From: Nostoc sp. 'Peltigera membranacea cyanobiont' N6
Lineage (GTDB): Bacteria > Cyanobacteriota > Cyanobacteriia > Cyanobacteriales > Nostocaceae
Assembly: GCF_002949735.1 (NCBI RefSeq)
Contig: NZ_CP026681.1
Location: forward strand, 5,362,001 to 5,426,000
DNA length: 64,000 nucleotides
Direction of reading: 5' to 3'
The position numbers were made by a program, and so were the translations under genes. How positions within the stretch are numbered: position 1 is the stretch's first letter; the number at the start of each line of letters is the position of its first letter. A model generated the notes under the pieces. The model was not told the origin of the DNA. It saw only the letters and a program-made list of their open reading frames with translations, and made no database searches. Below are positions 26,262 to 34,972 of the stretch, piece after piece.

Positions 26262-27506
26262 TCAGTTTTGACCTGGACTTCTATACTTGTCTCGAAGTTG
26301 GCGAAGATATAAGGAATTAGACTGTGTTGGTTGCTGCTGCACATAATTCCCATAATTAGGCTGTGTTGGTTGCTGCAAGCTAGAATTCCCATAATTAGAC
26401 TGTGGTAATTGTGTCGGCTGCTGCAAACCATAATTACCATTTATAGGGGTGACAATGCCTTGACTTGGCATCTGGTTCGAGTAAGGTGAAATATTACTTG
26501 GTGCGCCAGAGGTAACTGGGGGCGTTATTGGTGATACAACATTAGGCACTACCTGACCGTTATTGAAATTATTGTAGGGATTTTGCGGTAAGTTCGTACC
26601 CGTTGATGTATAACCTGTACCAGTAGTTAACCCAGTATTAGGTAATACCTGACCGTTATTTAAATTATTGTAGGGATTTTGCTGCAAGTTCGTACCAGTT
26701 GACGTGTAGCCCGCCCCCGGAGTTAATCCATTACTTGGTAGAGAATTCTGACTGGGTAAGGTGTTAATAGGTGGCATTAACGTTGTTCCTGCGTCAGAGA
26801 CTTGACCCACAGTATTTGGCACTGTTGCAGTCCCATTGAAGCTAGACAGCTTCTGATTTGTTGATTGGTTGAGTGCTGCTTGCAGAGGGTTGATGGAGAC
26901 AGAATTTTGAGTCTTGTTGGTTTGATTTGTGAATCCAATTCCCAGACTAGAGGATGTTTGTTCGTTTCCTGTTGGTTCAGATGGTGAAGTTAAGGTATTA
27001 AGACCTAGAAACTGGTTATTACTATCAACTGTCCCCATCCGCAACGAATTTTCTGCTTGGACAACAAAGGGATTTTTCAAAATTGGGGGAGTATCACCGT
27101 TAACGCCTGAAGCCGGATTTAGCTTGGTATCGCGATCGGACTTTTGTTTGTTAATTACATCTTCTAATAAGCCCTTGCTATTTTTTTCCTGAGTCTTTTC
27201 CTTGGGAGTATTTGGCGTTACTGAGAGACTTGCTTGCTCAAAGTCATTAAACAAAACCGGTAGGTTATCAATATCGGCTGCGATCGCTCTGTTTTCTGCT
27301 GACAGGGAAGAGTCAGCAGGCGTTTGTGAAGAGACTTGGCTTTTTTGCTTATAAACAAAAATATCTGGGTTTGACCAGTATTCCCAGGTTACTAGCCCTA
27401 CGACAGATAAAAAAATTCCAGTTCCCCAAAAACCAGGTCGCCCTAGATTCCATAACCTGGCTTTGAGATAGCGTAAGTATGCGGGAGGATAATAAGGATG
27501 TGGCAT
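26262..27506 (-). CDS. Repeat-rich single-span membrane protein
   Basis: I do not recognise this 414-residue protein. A short basic N-terminus (about 35 residues) precedes one membrane span (GIFLSVVGLVTW), so the rest is probably periplasmic. The long remainder is of low complexity, rich in Asn, Gln, Pro, Thr and Ser. It contains two 32-residue tandem repeats with TSTGTNLxQNPYNN and NNGQVxPN, and near the C-terminus three shorter repeats with QQPTQ and NYGN. Such tails are usually disordered and may reach into or across the cell wall. The gene converges on the SLH gene 35 bases away. Confidence 0.6.
   Translation of the reverse strand: MPHPYYPPAYLRYLKARLWNLGRPGFWGTGIFLSVVGLVTWEYWSNPDIFVYKQKSQVSSQTPADSSLSAENRAIAADIDNLPVLFNDFEQASLSVTPNTPKEKTQEKNSKGLLEDVINKQKSDRDTKLNPASGVNGDTPPILKNPFVVQAENSLRMGTVDSNNQFLGLNTLTSPSEPTGNEQTSSSLGIGFTNQTNKTQNSVSINPLQAALNQSTNQKLSSFNGTATVPNTVGQVSDAGTTLMPPINTLPSQNSLPSNGLTPGAGYTSTGTNLQQNPYNNLNNGQVLPNTGLTTGTGYTSTGTNLPQNPYNNFNNGQVVPNVVSPITPPVTSGAPSNISPYSNQMPSQGIVTPINGNYGLQQPTQLPQSNYGNSSLQQPTQPNYGNYVQQQPTQSNSLYLRQLRDKYRSPGQN
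26541..26732. repeat. 96-bp tandem repeat within coding sequence
   Basis: Two 96-base units begin at 26541 and 26637 with ATTAGG and share CTGACCGTTATT and ATTGTAGGGATTTTGC. Each encodes 32 residues of the low-complexity membrane protein. Confidence 0.75.
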
Positions 27507-27935
27507 GGGATTAGTAATTGAAATTTACTCGAAATCAGGAAAACTTGATGGGATCTGAAGGTGTTGCTGTTTAATGCTTTTGATTTCCTCAATAGGAAAT
27601 ATCTCAACTAAAGTTGGATAGTGATTTCATCCTAACTTCTCCATCAGTTATTAGTCATTACCAATAGACATGTAGTAGTCAAAAATTTACTTTCTAGTGG
27701 CTGGAGCCTTTGAGAAGATTTTTGAGAAAGTTATGGCAATTTATGGTTAGTTTTTCGGTATCGGTCACATTGGATATCATCAGGAGTTGATAGTTGCTCT
27801 AAGTTTATTGTTGTAGCTGGACAAAAGTTCAACTTTTTTACTTTCTAGTTAGCAAACTGTGCGCTGCAATGCTTCGATACATACGCCTCTGAGGGCGCTG
27901 TGCCGCACTGTACTATTTACCAGGAGACTACAGCA
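27507..27935. promoter_or_regulatory. Intergenic region upstream of CBS-CP12
   Basis: No gene is seen in these 429 bases. The words TTTACTTTCTAGT occur twice, about 150 bases apart (near 27688 and 27838). A small hairpin CGCCTCTGAGGGCG lies near 27884. The promoter of the CBS-CP12 gene should be here. The AGGAG at 27922-27926 is its ribosome site. Confidence 0.4.
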
Positions 27936-28556
27936 ATGATGAGAGCTGAAGATATCATGACCAAAAACGTAGTTACCATTCGCGGTTCGGCGACTGTTGC
28001 TGAAGCAGTGGCGCTGATGAAGGAAAAAAAATTGCGGGCGCTGGTTGTGAATCGTCGCCATGACAATGATGCTTATGGTATCGTCACAGAAACAGATATT
28101 GTCTATAAGGTAACTGCCTACGGTAAAGATCCAAAGCAAGTTTGGATTTACGAGATTATGAGCAAGCCCTGCATTGTGGTCAATCCTGATTTGGGTGTGG
28201 AATATGTAGCTCGGTTATTTGCTAACACTGGTATTCATCGCGCACCTGTGATTCAAGGCAAGCTCTTGGGTATCATCTCGATTACCGACATTTTGACCAA
28301 AAGCGACTTTGTAGAAGCCCCAAAAGCGCTACTGCTGGAGGAGAGAATTCAAAAAGCAATTGAACAGTCTCGCGCTATTTGCACTGAACAAGGTGCTTAT
28401 TCTAAAGCCTGTGCAGCCGCTTGGGATGAGGTAGAAGAACTTCAAGCAGAAGCCGCTCATCAGAAAGCTGAGGGTATGGTATCAGCCAAAGTCTCTTTTG
28501 AAGAATACTGCAAGGAAAATCCAGATGCACCGGAATGTCGAAATTATCATCCGTAA
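27936..28556 (+). CDS. CBS-CP12 fusion protein
   Basis: From the ATG at 27936 (AGGAG nine bases upstream) it has 206 residues. Two CBS domains (about 1-60 and 70-130) form an adenine-nucleotide-binding Bateman module with MTKNVVTIRGSATV and MSKPCIVVNPD. The C-terminus is a CP12 domain with all four cysteines (149, 159, 192, 201), the AWDEVEELQAE core and FEEYCKENPDAPEC. CP12 ties phosphoribulokinase and glyceraldehyde-3-phosphate dehydrogenase into an inactive dark complex; CBS-CP12 fusions are a known cyanobacterial variant thought to sense the energy state. A plain CP12 gene lies at 61.0 kb. Confidence 0.93.
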   Translation: MMRAEDIMTKNVVTIRGSATVAEAVALMKEKKLRALVVNRRHDNDAYGIVTETDIVYKVTAYGKDPKQVWIYEIMSKPCIVVNPDLGVEYVARLFANTGIHRAPVIQGKLLGIISITDILTKSDFVEAPKALLLEERIQKAIEQSRAICTEQGAYSKACAAAWDEVEELQAEAAHQKAEGMVSAKVSFEEYCKENPDAPECRNYHP

Positions 28557-28624
28557 TTGAAGTGTGAGGATGAGGGGAAGATGGGGGAGCAAGGGAACCA
28601 TTATTATTCTTCATCCCCCTCAAT

Positions 28625-29806
28625 TTACCGTTTGGCAACTCGCATCAACAAAAATAGACCGATTCCGAAGAAAAGAAAGTTAGGCAACCAAGCGCCCATA
28701 AAGGGAGAGAGGGCACCTGCTTGCGCGATCGCACCACTAATAAAGAAAATTAAATAGTATGAAAAAATAACTACAACGCTAATCCCAAAGCTGGTACCTC
28801 TTCCAGTTCGCTGGGGTATGCTTCCCATTGCTGCACCTACTAAGCCAAAAACTACGCATACAAAGGGTAAGGAAATTTTTTGTTGAATCCGCACTTCGAG
28901 TTTACGAATTTTTTGGCGATCGCCACCGAGAAGTTCTACTTGTAGTTGATCTAGTGCTTCAGCAATATTCATCTCACCATAGTCACGGCTTTTTTCTGCT
29001 AGACTTAATGGCGTGCGCGGTAGTTGCAGTTGTTGGTGTTCAAATCTGACGATGTTGCGATAAGAGCGATCGGCTGCAACAAAATAAATAGTACCGTTGT
29101 AAAAATCCCAGACATTTTGAGAAGGATTCCACTGGGCAGATTCTGATACTACAATTTGATTCAGATTTTTTGTTGAGCGGTCTATAATTGTCAAACCTTT
29201 CATCCGCTTACCATCAAATTGGTCGGCGTAAAACAAGCGTGTCAATATTCTATTTCTAGAGCCATCAGGCTGTGTAACATCTTGGTATTCAGGATAGAAA
29301 ATATTTTGCTGGTTAAAAGTGGGCTTGTCTGATTTAAGGGCTTTATCCAGAGTCATCGCTGCTTGGTAGTTTGCTGCCGGTGCAATTTGTTCGTTGAATA
29401 CAAATGTCATTCCTGTGACTACAAGACTCAACATCACAGCAGTTAGCACTATGCGATAGACGCTAACCCCACAACCACGCAGGGCAATTAGTTCGCTCTC
29501 ACTAGAAAGACGACTGTAGGTCATCAAAGTAGCCAGCAGCGTAGACATGGGGAAGGCTAAAACGATAAAGTTGGGAAACTTTAACAAAAAAACCTGAATG
29601 GCAATGTCTATGGGTAGCCCAGATTCTACAATTTTTCTGATCAGATCGAATACAGCATCAATTGTGACACCAAGTGATGAAAAAGCTCCGACACCAAAGA
29701 AAAACGGCGCTAACAATTCGCTAGCAAGGTAACGATCCATGATCGTAAAAGGTAGCAGCGAACGGAGCTTGTAGAAAGACGGGAAGTTCTTTGATATCAT
29801 AAGCAA
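28625..29806 (-). CDS. LptF/LptG-family lipopolysaccharide export permease
   Basis: The 393-residue YjgP/YjgQ-family protein has three spans near the N-terminus (after MDRYLASELLAPF), a periplasmic beta-jellyroll-like part (about 150-290) and three spans at the C-terminus. In proteobacteria LptF and LptG pull lipopolysaccharide out of the inner membrane, driven by LptB. Here lptB and lptA lie just upstream on the same strand, so this gene supplies the permease; a single gene probably forms a homodimer. The true start may be the ATG at 29740. A 294-base spacer with tandem repeats separates it from lptB. Confidence 0.88.
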   Translation of the reverse strand: MLMISKNFPSFYKLRSLLPFTIMDRYLASELLAPFFFGVGAFSSLGVTIDAVFDLIRKIVESGLPIDIAIQVFLLKFPNFIVLAFPMSTLLATLMTYSRLSSESELIALRGCGVSVYRIVLTAVMLSLVVTGMTFVFNEQIAPAANYQAAMTLDKALKSDKPTFNQQNIFYPEYQDVTQPDGSRNRILTRLFYADQFDGKRMKGLTIIDRSTKNLNQIVVSESAQWNPSQNVWDFYNGTIYFVAADRSYRNIVRFEHQQLQLPRTPLSLAEKSRDYGEMNIAEALDQLQVELLGGDRQKIRKLEVRIQQKISLPFVCVVFGLVGAAMGSIPQRTGRGTSFGISVVVIFSYYLIFFISGAIAQAGALSPFMGAWLPNFLFFGIGLFLLMRVAKR

Positions 29807-30100
29807 TTTGAACAGTTAAATATTGGCAACCCTGGTGAAGGTAGGAAGCAAGAGGCAGGGGCAGGGGGCAGGGGGCAGAAATAAAAAAATAGTCTTCAGA
29901 TTTGGTGTTGAAGTCTAAGTTCTTTACCTCACTTAGTTGCAAAACTTAGTTGCAAACGGCTGTATTTAGGATCAAAATTTAGTTTTCAATGGGTAAGAAA
30001 GTAGAATCAAATAAATTAGATTAAAATTTTAATTTATTTAATTTAATTTCAATTAAATATAAAAATAGCCTTTGAAATTATTAACTAAATAATTGTAAAT
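29807..30100. other. Spacer with heptanucleotide repeats
   Basis: The 294-base gap within the lpt gene group has no gene. It holds a G-rich short tandem repeat (29852-29879, units like GGGGCAG) of the kind common in heterocystous cyanobacteria, and an AT-rich stretch from 30000 to 30100. Confidence 0.5.
29852..29879. repeat. Short tandem heptanucleotide repeat
   Basis: About four units of GGGGCAG or close variants stand in tandem in non-coding DNA. Confidence 0.7.
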
Positions 30101-30829
30101 TTAAACTTGAAAATTATCCCCTAAATAATATTGCCGCACGAGGGAATTGCTGTAGAGTTCGTCAGCAGCACCAAAAGCGAGAATTTGTCCCTCACGCATG
30201 ATGTAGGCGCGATCTGTGATGGCGAGGGTTTCGCGGACATTATGATCTGTAATTAAGATTCCCATACCGCGATCGCGCAGTTGTGCGACAATTTGCTGAA
30301 TTTCTGAAACTGCGATCGGATCGACTCCCGCAAATGGTTCATCCAAAAGTAAAAATTTTGGCCCTTCTCGGCCAGCAGCTAAAGACCTTGCTAATTCAGT
30401 CCGCCGTCGTTCACCACCAGAAAGTTGAATTCCTTTGCTATTGGCTAATTTTTCCAAGCGAAACTCCCGCAGTAAAGTTGTGAGTCGTCTTGACCACTCC
30501 CATCGTGGCACATTCGTTTGCTCTAGCACCAACAGAATATTATCCTGTACCGAGAGTTGGCGGAAAACACTTGGTTCTTGTGCTAGATAACCAATACCCA
30601 GTCGCGCCCTTTGGTGCATTGGCATTCCCGTAACATCCAGATTACCCAGCCAAACTTTTCCTTGATTGGGCTTTTCTAAACCTGTGGCAATGTAAAAGGT
30701 CGTCGTTTTACCAGCCCCATTGGGGCCTAGTAAACCAACGACTTCGCCCTGAGCAACAGAAAGATTAACACGATTGACAATTACTCGCTTGCCGTAAGAT
30801 TTGTGAATATTCTCTAAAACAATTTTCAC
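30101..30829 (-). CDS. lptB: Lipopolysaccharide export ATPase LptB
   Basis: The 242-residue ABC ATPase has Walker A GPNGAGKTT, Q-loop LAQEPSVF, signature LSGGERRRTELARSL, Walker B FLLLDEPFAG and switch His in ITDHNVRETL, a layout specific to LptB-type ATPases. It powers the Lpt bridge that carries lipopolysaccharide to the outer membrane. The lptA gene ends 30 bases upstream and an LptF/G permease lies downstream, so the context agrees. Confidence 0.95.
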   Translation of the reverse strand: MKIVLENIHKSYGKRVIVNRVNLSVAQGEVVGLLGPNGAGKTTTFYIATGLEKPNQGKVWLGNLDVTGMPMHQRARLGIGYLAQEPSVFRQLSVQDNILLVLEQTNVPRWEWSRRLTTLLREFRLEKLANSKGIQLSGGERRRTELARSLAAGREGPKFLLLDEPFAGVDPIAVSEIQQIVAQLRDRGMGILITDHNVRETLAITDRAYIMREGQILAFGAADELYSNSLVRQYYLGDNFQV

Positions 30830-30859
30830 GCTGGAAGCACCCTTTCTTGGTGATAAATG

Positions 30860-31357
30860 CTAATTAGAAGGCTTCAAAGGGGGTGTTTTTGGGGCAGGTG
30901 TCGCCGTTTGTCCACCATTATCTGATTCCTCGATCATGTAGATAGACTCTACCTGACGGTTAGATTGGGGTAAGGCAACAAATCGCCCTTCATCAATTAA
31001 ATACGTTACCTTCTCTGCCCGAATACTGTTACCGCCCTGTTGCAAAATATAGACGTTGCCACTGAAATCAATTCGGCGTTCTTTACTAAAGTACTGTGCT
31101 TGGGCAGATGTTGCCTGAAGTTGACGAGCAGGATACAACATCTGCACGTTGCCGCGAGCGGTGATTACTTGATTTTTCGCGTCATATTCTTGCACATCAG
31201 CGCGGATGGTGAGGGGGCGATTGTCTTTAGATGTTTGTGCAGTAGCGGTTTGCACTTGGGTAGGGAAGGCAAAAGCGCCCCAGAGTGCAGCTGGGAGCAT
31301 TAAAGCTAATCCCAAGCGACGGATCTGGGATATGGGCAATTGATAGCAGGGCATCAT
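30860..31357 (-). CDS. lptA: LptA/OstA-like periplasmic lipopolysaccharide transport protein
   Basis: The 165-residue protein has an N-terminal export signal (LGLALMLPAALWGAFAF). The mature part is an OstA-like beta-jellyroll with LTIRADVQEYDAKNQVITARGNVQ, of which ITARGNVQ is typical, and a second repeat with IDFSGNVYILQ and SIRAEKVTYL. It should bridge the periplasm by binding lipopolysaccharide. The C-terminal tail is Pro/Thr-rich. It is the first gene of the lptA-lptB unit. Confidence 0.88.
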   Translation of the reverse strand: MMPCYQLPISQIRRLGLALMLPAALWGAFAFPTQVQTATAQTSKDNRPLTIRADVQEYDAKNQVITARGNVQMLYPARQLQATSAQAQYFSKERRIDFSGNVYILQQGGNSIRAEKVTYLIDEGRFVALPQSNRQVESIYMIEESDNGGQTATPAPKTPPLKPSN

Positions 31358-31590
31358 AGCAATTGGGGATTTAGGATTTCAGCTTGCATTCTAATTATCT
31401 CAAGTACTTTATCCAGATATGAAATATCCAATCTGGAGTGATTTCCGATAACTACTGGCTGAAATAGTGACGCTACCCCCAACCTCAAGGTTTCAGGTAA
31501 CTGGTATCTGAGTAAAAATGATGTAGGCAGAATTCATGAATTCTGCCTAGCAAGGATTTCGGGCGACGCATAACTAATTTCACCAGAAGT

Positions 31591-31983
31591 CTAATCAGTA
31601 GTCAGCACAATTTTAGGTAAAGATAAGATTTGATCTTTTCCCAAATCGCCTGATGCAATCTTATCTGGCCCTATTTGTTGTAATGTCGTCAACAATGCTG
31701 CGCTCTGACTCAATAGTTCATCTACATCAACGCCACCGTAACTAGATGGGTAACGCCGTAGGCGATTGCCGCCTTCTCCAAGTAGAATTACTGCACCTCG
31801 CCAGTTGCGATTCTCTAAATGATACAGCGCTACAGAAATTTGGAGAATGCCTTGATAAAAGGTTTTTTCTGGTTCGCTGGCTTCAATCCATAAAGCCTCT
31901 AAAGTGTCATGACAGGCGTAGAACTGACCAGAATTGAACTGTTCTACGCCTTGCCAAAACTCTTGGGGGATGGTTTCGTTCAT
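31591..31983 (-). CDS. DUF309 family protein
   Basis: The 130-residue helical protein carries the DUF309 signature: FWQGVEQFNSGQFYACHDTLE with the conserved H-D-x-L-E and FYQGILQISVALYH. DUF309 proteins have no settled function. Its ATG overlaps the stop codon of ftrC by four bases (ATGA), so it is translationally coupled to it, hinting at a link to redox control in this lineage. Confidence 0.88.
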   Translation of the reverse strand: MNETIPQEFWQGVEQFNSGQFYACHDTLEALWIEASEPEKTFYQGILQISVALYHLENRNWRGAVILLGEGGNRLRRYPSSYGGVDVDELLSQSAALLTTLQQIGPDKIASGDLGKDQILSLPKIVLTTD

Positions 31984-32354
31984 CCCATGCTGTCTCGGAC
32001 TTCTTTTATTGTTTCGAGAGAGATATCTTGTTTTTCGCCAGCAAACTCGTTGTCAGGGGTGAGGAACAACATGCAATGGCACTCTTTGCGTTCTCTCATT
32101 GGCACACAGGGACAGTTCCAATATGTGGCATGGACTTCAGCCTCTTTATCTTCATAATGGCGACAGGGACATAAAGGCGCACCTAGTTCGTCTTTATGTT
32201 TGGCTAGCCCTTCAATCACAACTGCGGTAACAGAAGGTTCAGAACAGAAGTATGTTCCAGTCCGCTTGGCGTATTGTTCGGAAAAATGCCGCATTGCCTC
32301 TAGGCTTCTATCGCTGGATTTTGTGTTATGTTCTGATGTGATCATGTCGCTCAT
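31980..32354 (-). CDS. ftrC: Ferredoxin-thioredoxin reductase catalytic subunit
   Basis: FtrC passes electrons from reduced ferredoxin through a [4Fe-4S] cluster to a disulfide and on to thioredoxin, linking light to enzyme control. The 124-residue protein has the full Cys pattern: a TYFCSEPSV Cys, PLCPCRHY, YWNCPCVPM and ECHCMLF. The variable subunit (ftrV) is not next to it. It is coupled by ATGA overlap to the DUF309 gene. A thioredoxin gene lies at 44.0 kb. Confidence 0.96.
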   Translation of the reverse strand: MSDMITSEHNTKSSDRSLEAMRHFSEQYAKRTGTYFCSEPSVTAVVIEGLAKHKDELGAPLCPCRHYEDKEAEVHATYWNCPCVPMRERKECHCMLFLTPDNEFAGEKQDISLETIKEVRDSMG

Positions 32355-32612
32355 AATTTAAATATTTCTTTGCATTGTACCTCAGCCTCATGTGGGGATT
32401 ACTGGGTGGATTTCCCCAACCTTGCCCGCCCAAATTGTTTTAGTTTCGCTCTAAGGCTGATATGTCCGGCGTACTGGGATCAAACAAAATTTCAGAAATC
32501 ACAGAAGTTTTATTTGAATGGGGACTGGGGAATGGGGAAGAAGCAAGGGAGTAGAGAAGGGAGAGTAGTTTTCCCTTCAGCAAGAGCAGCACCCCGCCCC
32601 TCTGCCTCTTTT

Positions 32613-32637
32613 CAATTCCCAATTCCCAATTCCCAAT
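32613..32637. repeat. Short tandem heptanucleotide repeat
   Basis: Three to four copies of CAATTCC stand in tandem in the 295-base gap between ftrC and the DUF58 gene. Just before it lies a G-rich stretch of GGGGACTGGGGAATGGGG type. No gene is seen in the gap. Confidence 0.75.
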
Positions 32638-32649
32638 AATTACTGCAAT

Positions 32650-33813
32650 TTATAATAAATGTAATGTTTTTTGTAGCTGGGGTTGTAGAGCGCGATCGCT
32701 TTGTAAAACTATACCAGGACGATCCCGATTGATTATCTCTTGTTCTGGTAATGAAGAAATATTTGGCCACAAAACCCAGCGACTACCTTGAGGAAGAGTA
32801 GCAACACTCAGGGGGTTTTGAGTCAGCCAAATCAAGGGATAGCTTTTAGGAACTACTAAACTGGCATCTTCTAGGGCTGTTGTTGCTGCTAAGGTTTCTA
32901 AAACAAAGCGATCGCCTTTGATTAAATCTGTGGATGCTGTCCATAGTTGCACCTCTAATTGCTGTTGCTGTGCGTAAAAGTACAGCGAAGCTGCGGCAAT
33001 TACTGCTTGTTCAAAGTTTTCTTCTTCCCAATTGCTAGCGTTGTCCAGGGCAATAACTATTTCTTGTCCACCTGTAACCATTTCTAACTCCCGCACCCTT
33101 AATTCACCATAGCGGGCGCTAGTTCGCCAGTGAATCAGACGGGTGGGATCTCCGACGCGGTAAGGACGGAGCGATCGCACCAGTCCCGTTGTCGCTGTCT
33201 GCAATGGTCTACCACGAGGATCGCCCCTTTTGCTCTCTTCTTGCCCCATTTCGTCTACTAAGGGGCAGGTAGCTAAGGGTAAGATTGTAGGATACACGAT
33301 CGCTGTGGCTGCACAATCACGCTGACGGCGACACCAAAATAATCCCAAAGGCGCACCAGAACCTAGTTCGACTGTGTGCCAACGATAAATGCCCCGGCGC
33401 TGGGTAGGGTGATAATATACCCAACGGTAACTACTTTGGCTAGGAATTGTTTCGATTGCTTTTTGTACTGGTTTCCCTAAGACGAAGGGCAAAATATCCT
33501 CGACTTGCAACAAACTTACAGGCTGCTGTGTCTGATTGCGGATTTCTAATTCCACAGTTAGATCGTCGCCTGCTGACACAGGTTGCATGGGACTGCGGGT
33601 GATGGATAGACCTGTGAGCGATCGCGGCGGTAAGATGGCTGCTACACCCAAAAGGGCAAAACTGATGCCGCTAATGGCGTACAGCCAACCAGCCATCGTA
33701 TTGATACCTGCTCCAAAAAAACAAATAGCCGTTACTGCTAGTACCCAACCGCCATAAGTAGGGGCACAAGCGCGGGTTTCTAACCAATTGGTGATGGGTT
33801 TGATGATTTTCAT
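32650..33813 (-). CDS. DUF58-domain membrane protein
   Basis: The 387-residue protein has two spans near the N-terminus (about 20-65), a beta-rich region and the DUF58 core with LRPYRVGDPTRLIHWRTSAR and LRVRELE. DUF58 proteins usually work with a MoxR AAA+ ATPase and VWA-like proteins in assembly or stress functions; neither partner is adjacent here. The C-terminal part (EIVIALDNASNW) has the look of a VWA-like strand with partial metal site. It stands alone on the minus strand. Confidence 0.85.
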   Translation of the reverse strand: MKIIKPITNWLETRACAPTYGGWVLAVTAICFFGAGINTMAGWLYAISGISFALLGVAAILPPRSLTGLSITRSPMQPVSAGDDLTVELEIRNQTQQPVSLLQVEDILPFVLGKPVQKAIETIPSQSSYRWVYYHPTQRRGIYRWHTVELGSGAPLGLFWCRRQRDCAATAIVYPTILPLATCPLVDEMGQEESKRGDPRGRPLQTATTGLVRSLRPYRVGDPTRLIHWRTSARYGELRVRELEMVTGGQEIVIALDNASNWEEENFEQAVIAAASLYFYAQQQQLEVQLWTASTDLIKGDRFVLETLAATTALEDASLVVPKSYPLIWLTQNPLSVATLPQGSRWVLWPNISSLPEQEIINRDRPGIVLQSDRALQPQLQKTLHLL

Positions 33814-33876
33814 GTTTCTTTTTTAACCCAACACTACCCAAAATTCACAGTGTCTCAGGGGTTGTGCCTGATGTTC

Positions 33877-33969
33877 TTATTGAAACCGCTCTAGAACTTG
33901 GTTTATGAATGTCTCTCCATCAATAGGAGGCGTTTGGTCTGAAGCTAAAATCGCCGCATCAATATCCAT
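33877..33969 (-). pseudogene. Short possible coding remnant
   Basis: A 30-codon frame from ATG 33969 reads MDIDAAILASDQTPPIDGET and onward to a Phe-Gln end. It is open further upstream without another start. It has protein-like composition but no ribosome site, and I recognise no family. It may be the end of a lost gene beside the restriction-modification region. Confidence 0.25.
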
Positions 33970-34009
33970 ACATACGGCTAGCCTTGAGCTTCAGTAACTT
34001 CATTATTAA

Positions 34010-34972
34010 TTATTCGCTTTCCTCGTTCTCACCTTCCTCAATTTCAACTTCTTCCAGAGACTGCCCATTACTACTGAGTAACTGCCAAATATCACGATAA
34101 AATAGATTGTCAATGGTCTGGATGTGTTGTGAAAGCAATCCATCAGTAATCATATTCGGGCGAATATCGCAGTAGTATACACCGTCAAGTGGATTTAGTT
34201 TGATGGTATAAGCTTTGAAGTGTCCTGGCAAAAACGTTGCATTAATGCCATAACGATTTTGCTGCTTTGCTTTTTTTCTCTGCACATCGTTCAAGAAAAT
34301 TGCAATGTGAGGCAAAGCAGTGCTGGTTAGCTTGTTGTATAAAAACTTATCTACAAAAATTTTATCAATACGGTCTTTACTCGAAGTTTTAACCGAACCA
34401 ATTATCTTGAGTTCGTCGTCTTTACTAATCAACAAGTCATGCTGATAGCTAGTATGAAATAAGATTGATCCGTTCTCATCTCTAACCGGAACTTGTACTG
34501 TTCCAGAAACACAATCTACGTTGAGAGATACAATCAAAAGTCGAATTAGACGCTCGAAAAGATCCCCATTCACTTTACGAGCTTGGTTAGACTTTCCAGA
34601 AGGTAATGCATCGAGGGCAGCCCCAATAGCCTGCTGAACTGTATAGATGGTAGAAATGACAACCTGCCTCAATGAGTCATCAGGTAACTGTTTCTCTCGC
34701 AACTGTTCAAGAGCTTGTAAAAACTGATTAGAAGCAATATCAAATGTTTCTGCTTCATACATTAGCTGAGTATTTATCGGGCGAGTAATGTTGTAATAAC
34801 CATCATCCCGATATTGATAAAACTGGTAATGATTTTCATTTTGTGAAACAATTCTGGCTTGCAAGCCCGTCGCTATAAATTCTAGATAATTCCTACAAAA
34901 GGTAATATAGTTTGGAATAGTCTGAAAACGTTGTTTATCTACTGCGTGATTTACCAAATATTCTAGACTCAT
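34010..34972 (-). CDS. Putative type II restriction endonuclease
   Basis: The 320-residue protein is called from context and a weak nuclease core: GDLFERL (Glu140) followed by QHDLLI (Asp179) and, after a short loop, GSVK (Lys195), which fits a PD-(D/E)XK fold with Ser in the acid place. The C-terminus is strongly acidic. Its ATG overlaps the stop of the methyltransferase gene by four bases, the usual order and coupling of a type II restriction-modification pair. It should cut unmethylated DNA at the site the partner protects; the recognition site cannot be read from sequence. Confidence 0.7.
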   Translation of the reverse strand: MSLEYLVNHAVDKQRFQTIPNYITFCRNYLEFIATGLQARIVSQNENHYQFYQYRDDGYYNITRPINTQLMYEAETFDIASNQFLQALEQLREKQLPDDSLRQVVISTIYTVQQAIGAALDALPSGKSNQARKVNGDLFERLIRLLIVSLNVDCVSGTVQVPVRDENGSILFHTSYQHDLLISKDDELKIIGSVKTSSKDRIDKIFVDKFLYNKLTSTALPHIAIFLNDVQRKKAKQQNRYGINATFLPGHFKAYTIKLNPLDGVYYCDIRPNMITDGLLSQHIQTIDNLFYRDIWQLLSSNGQSLEEVEIEEGENEESE

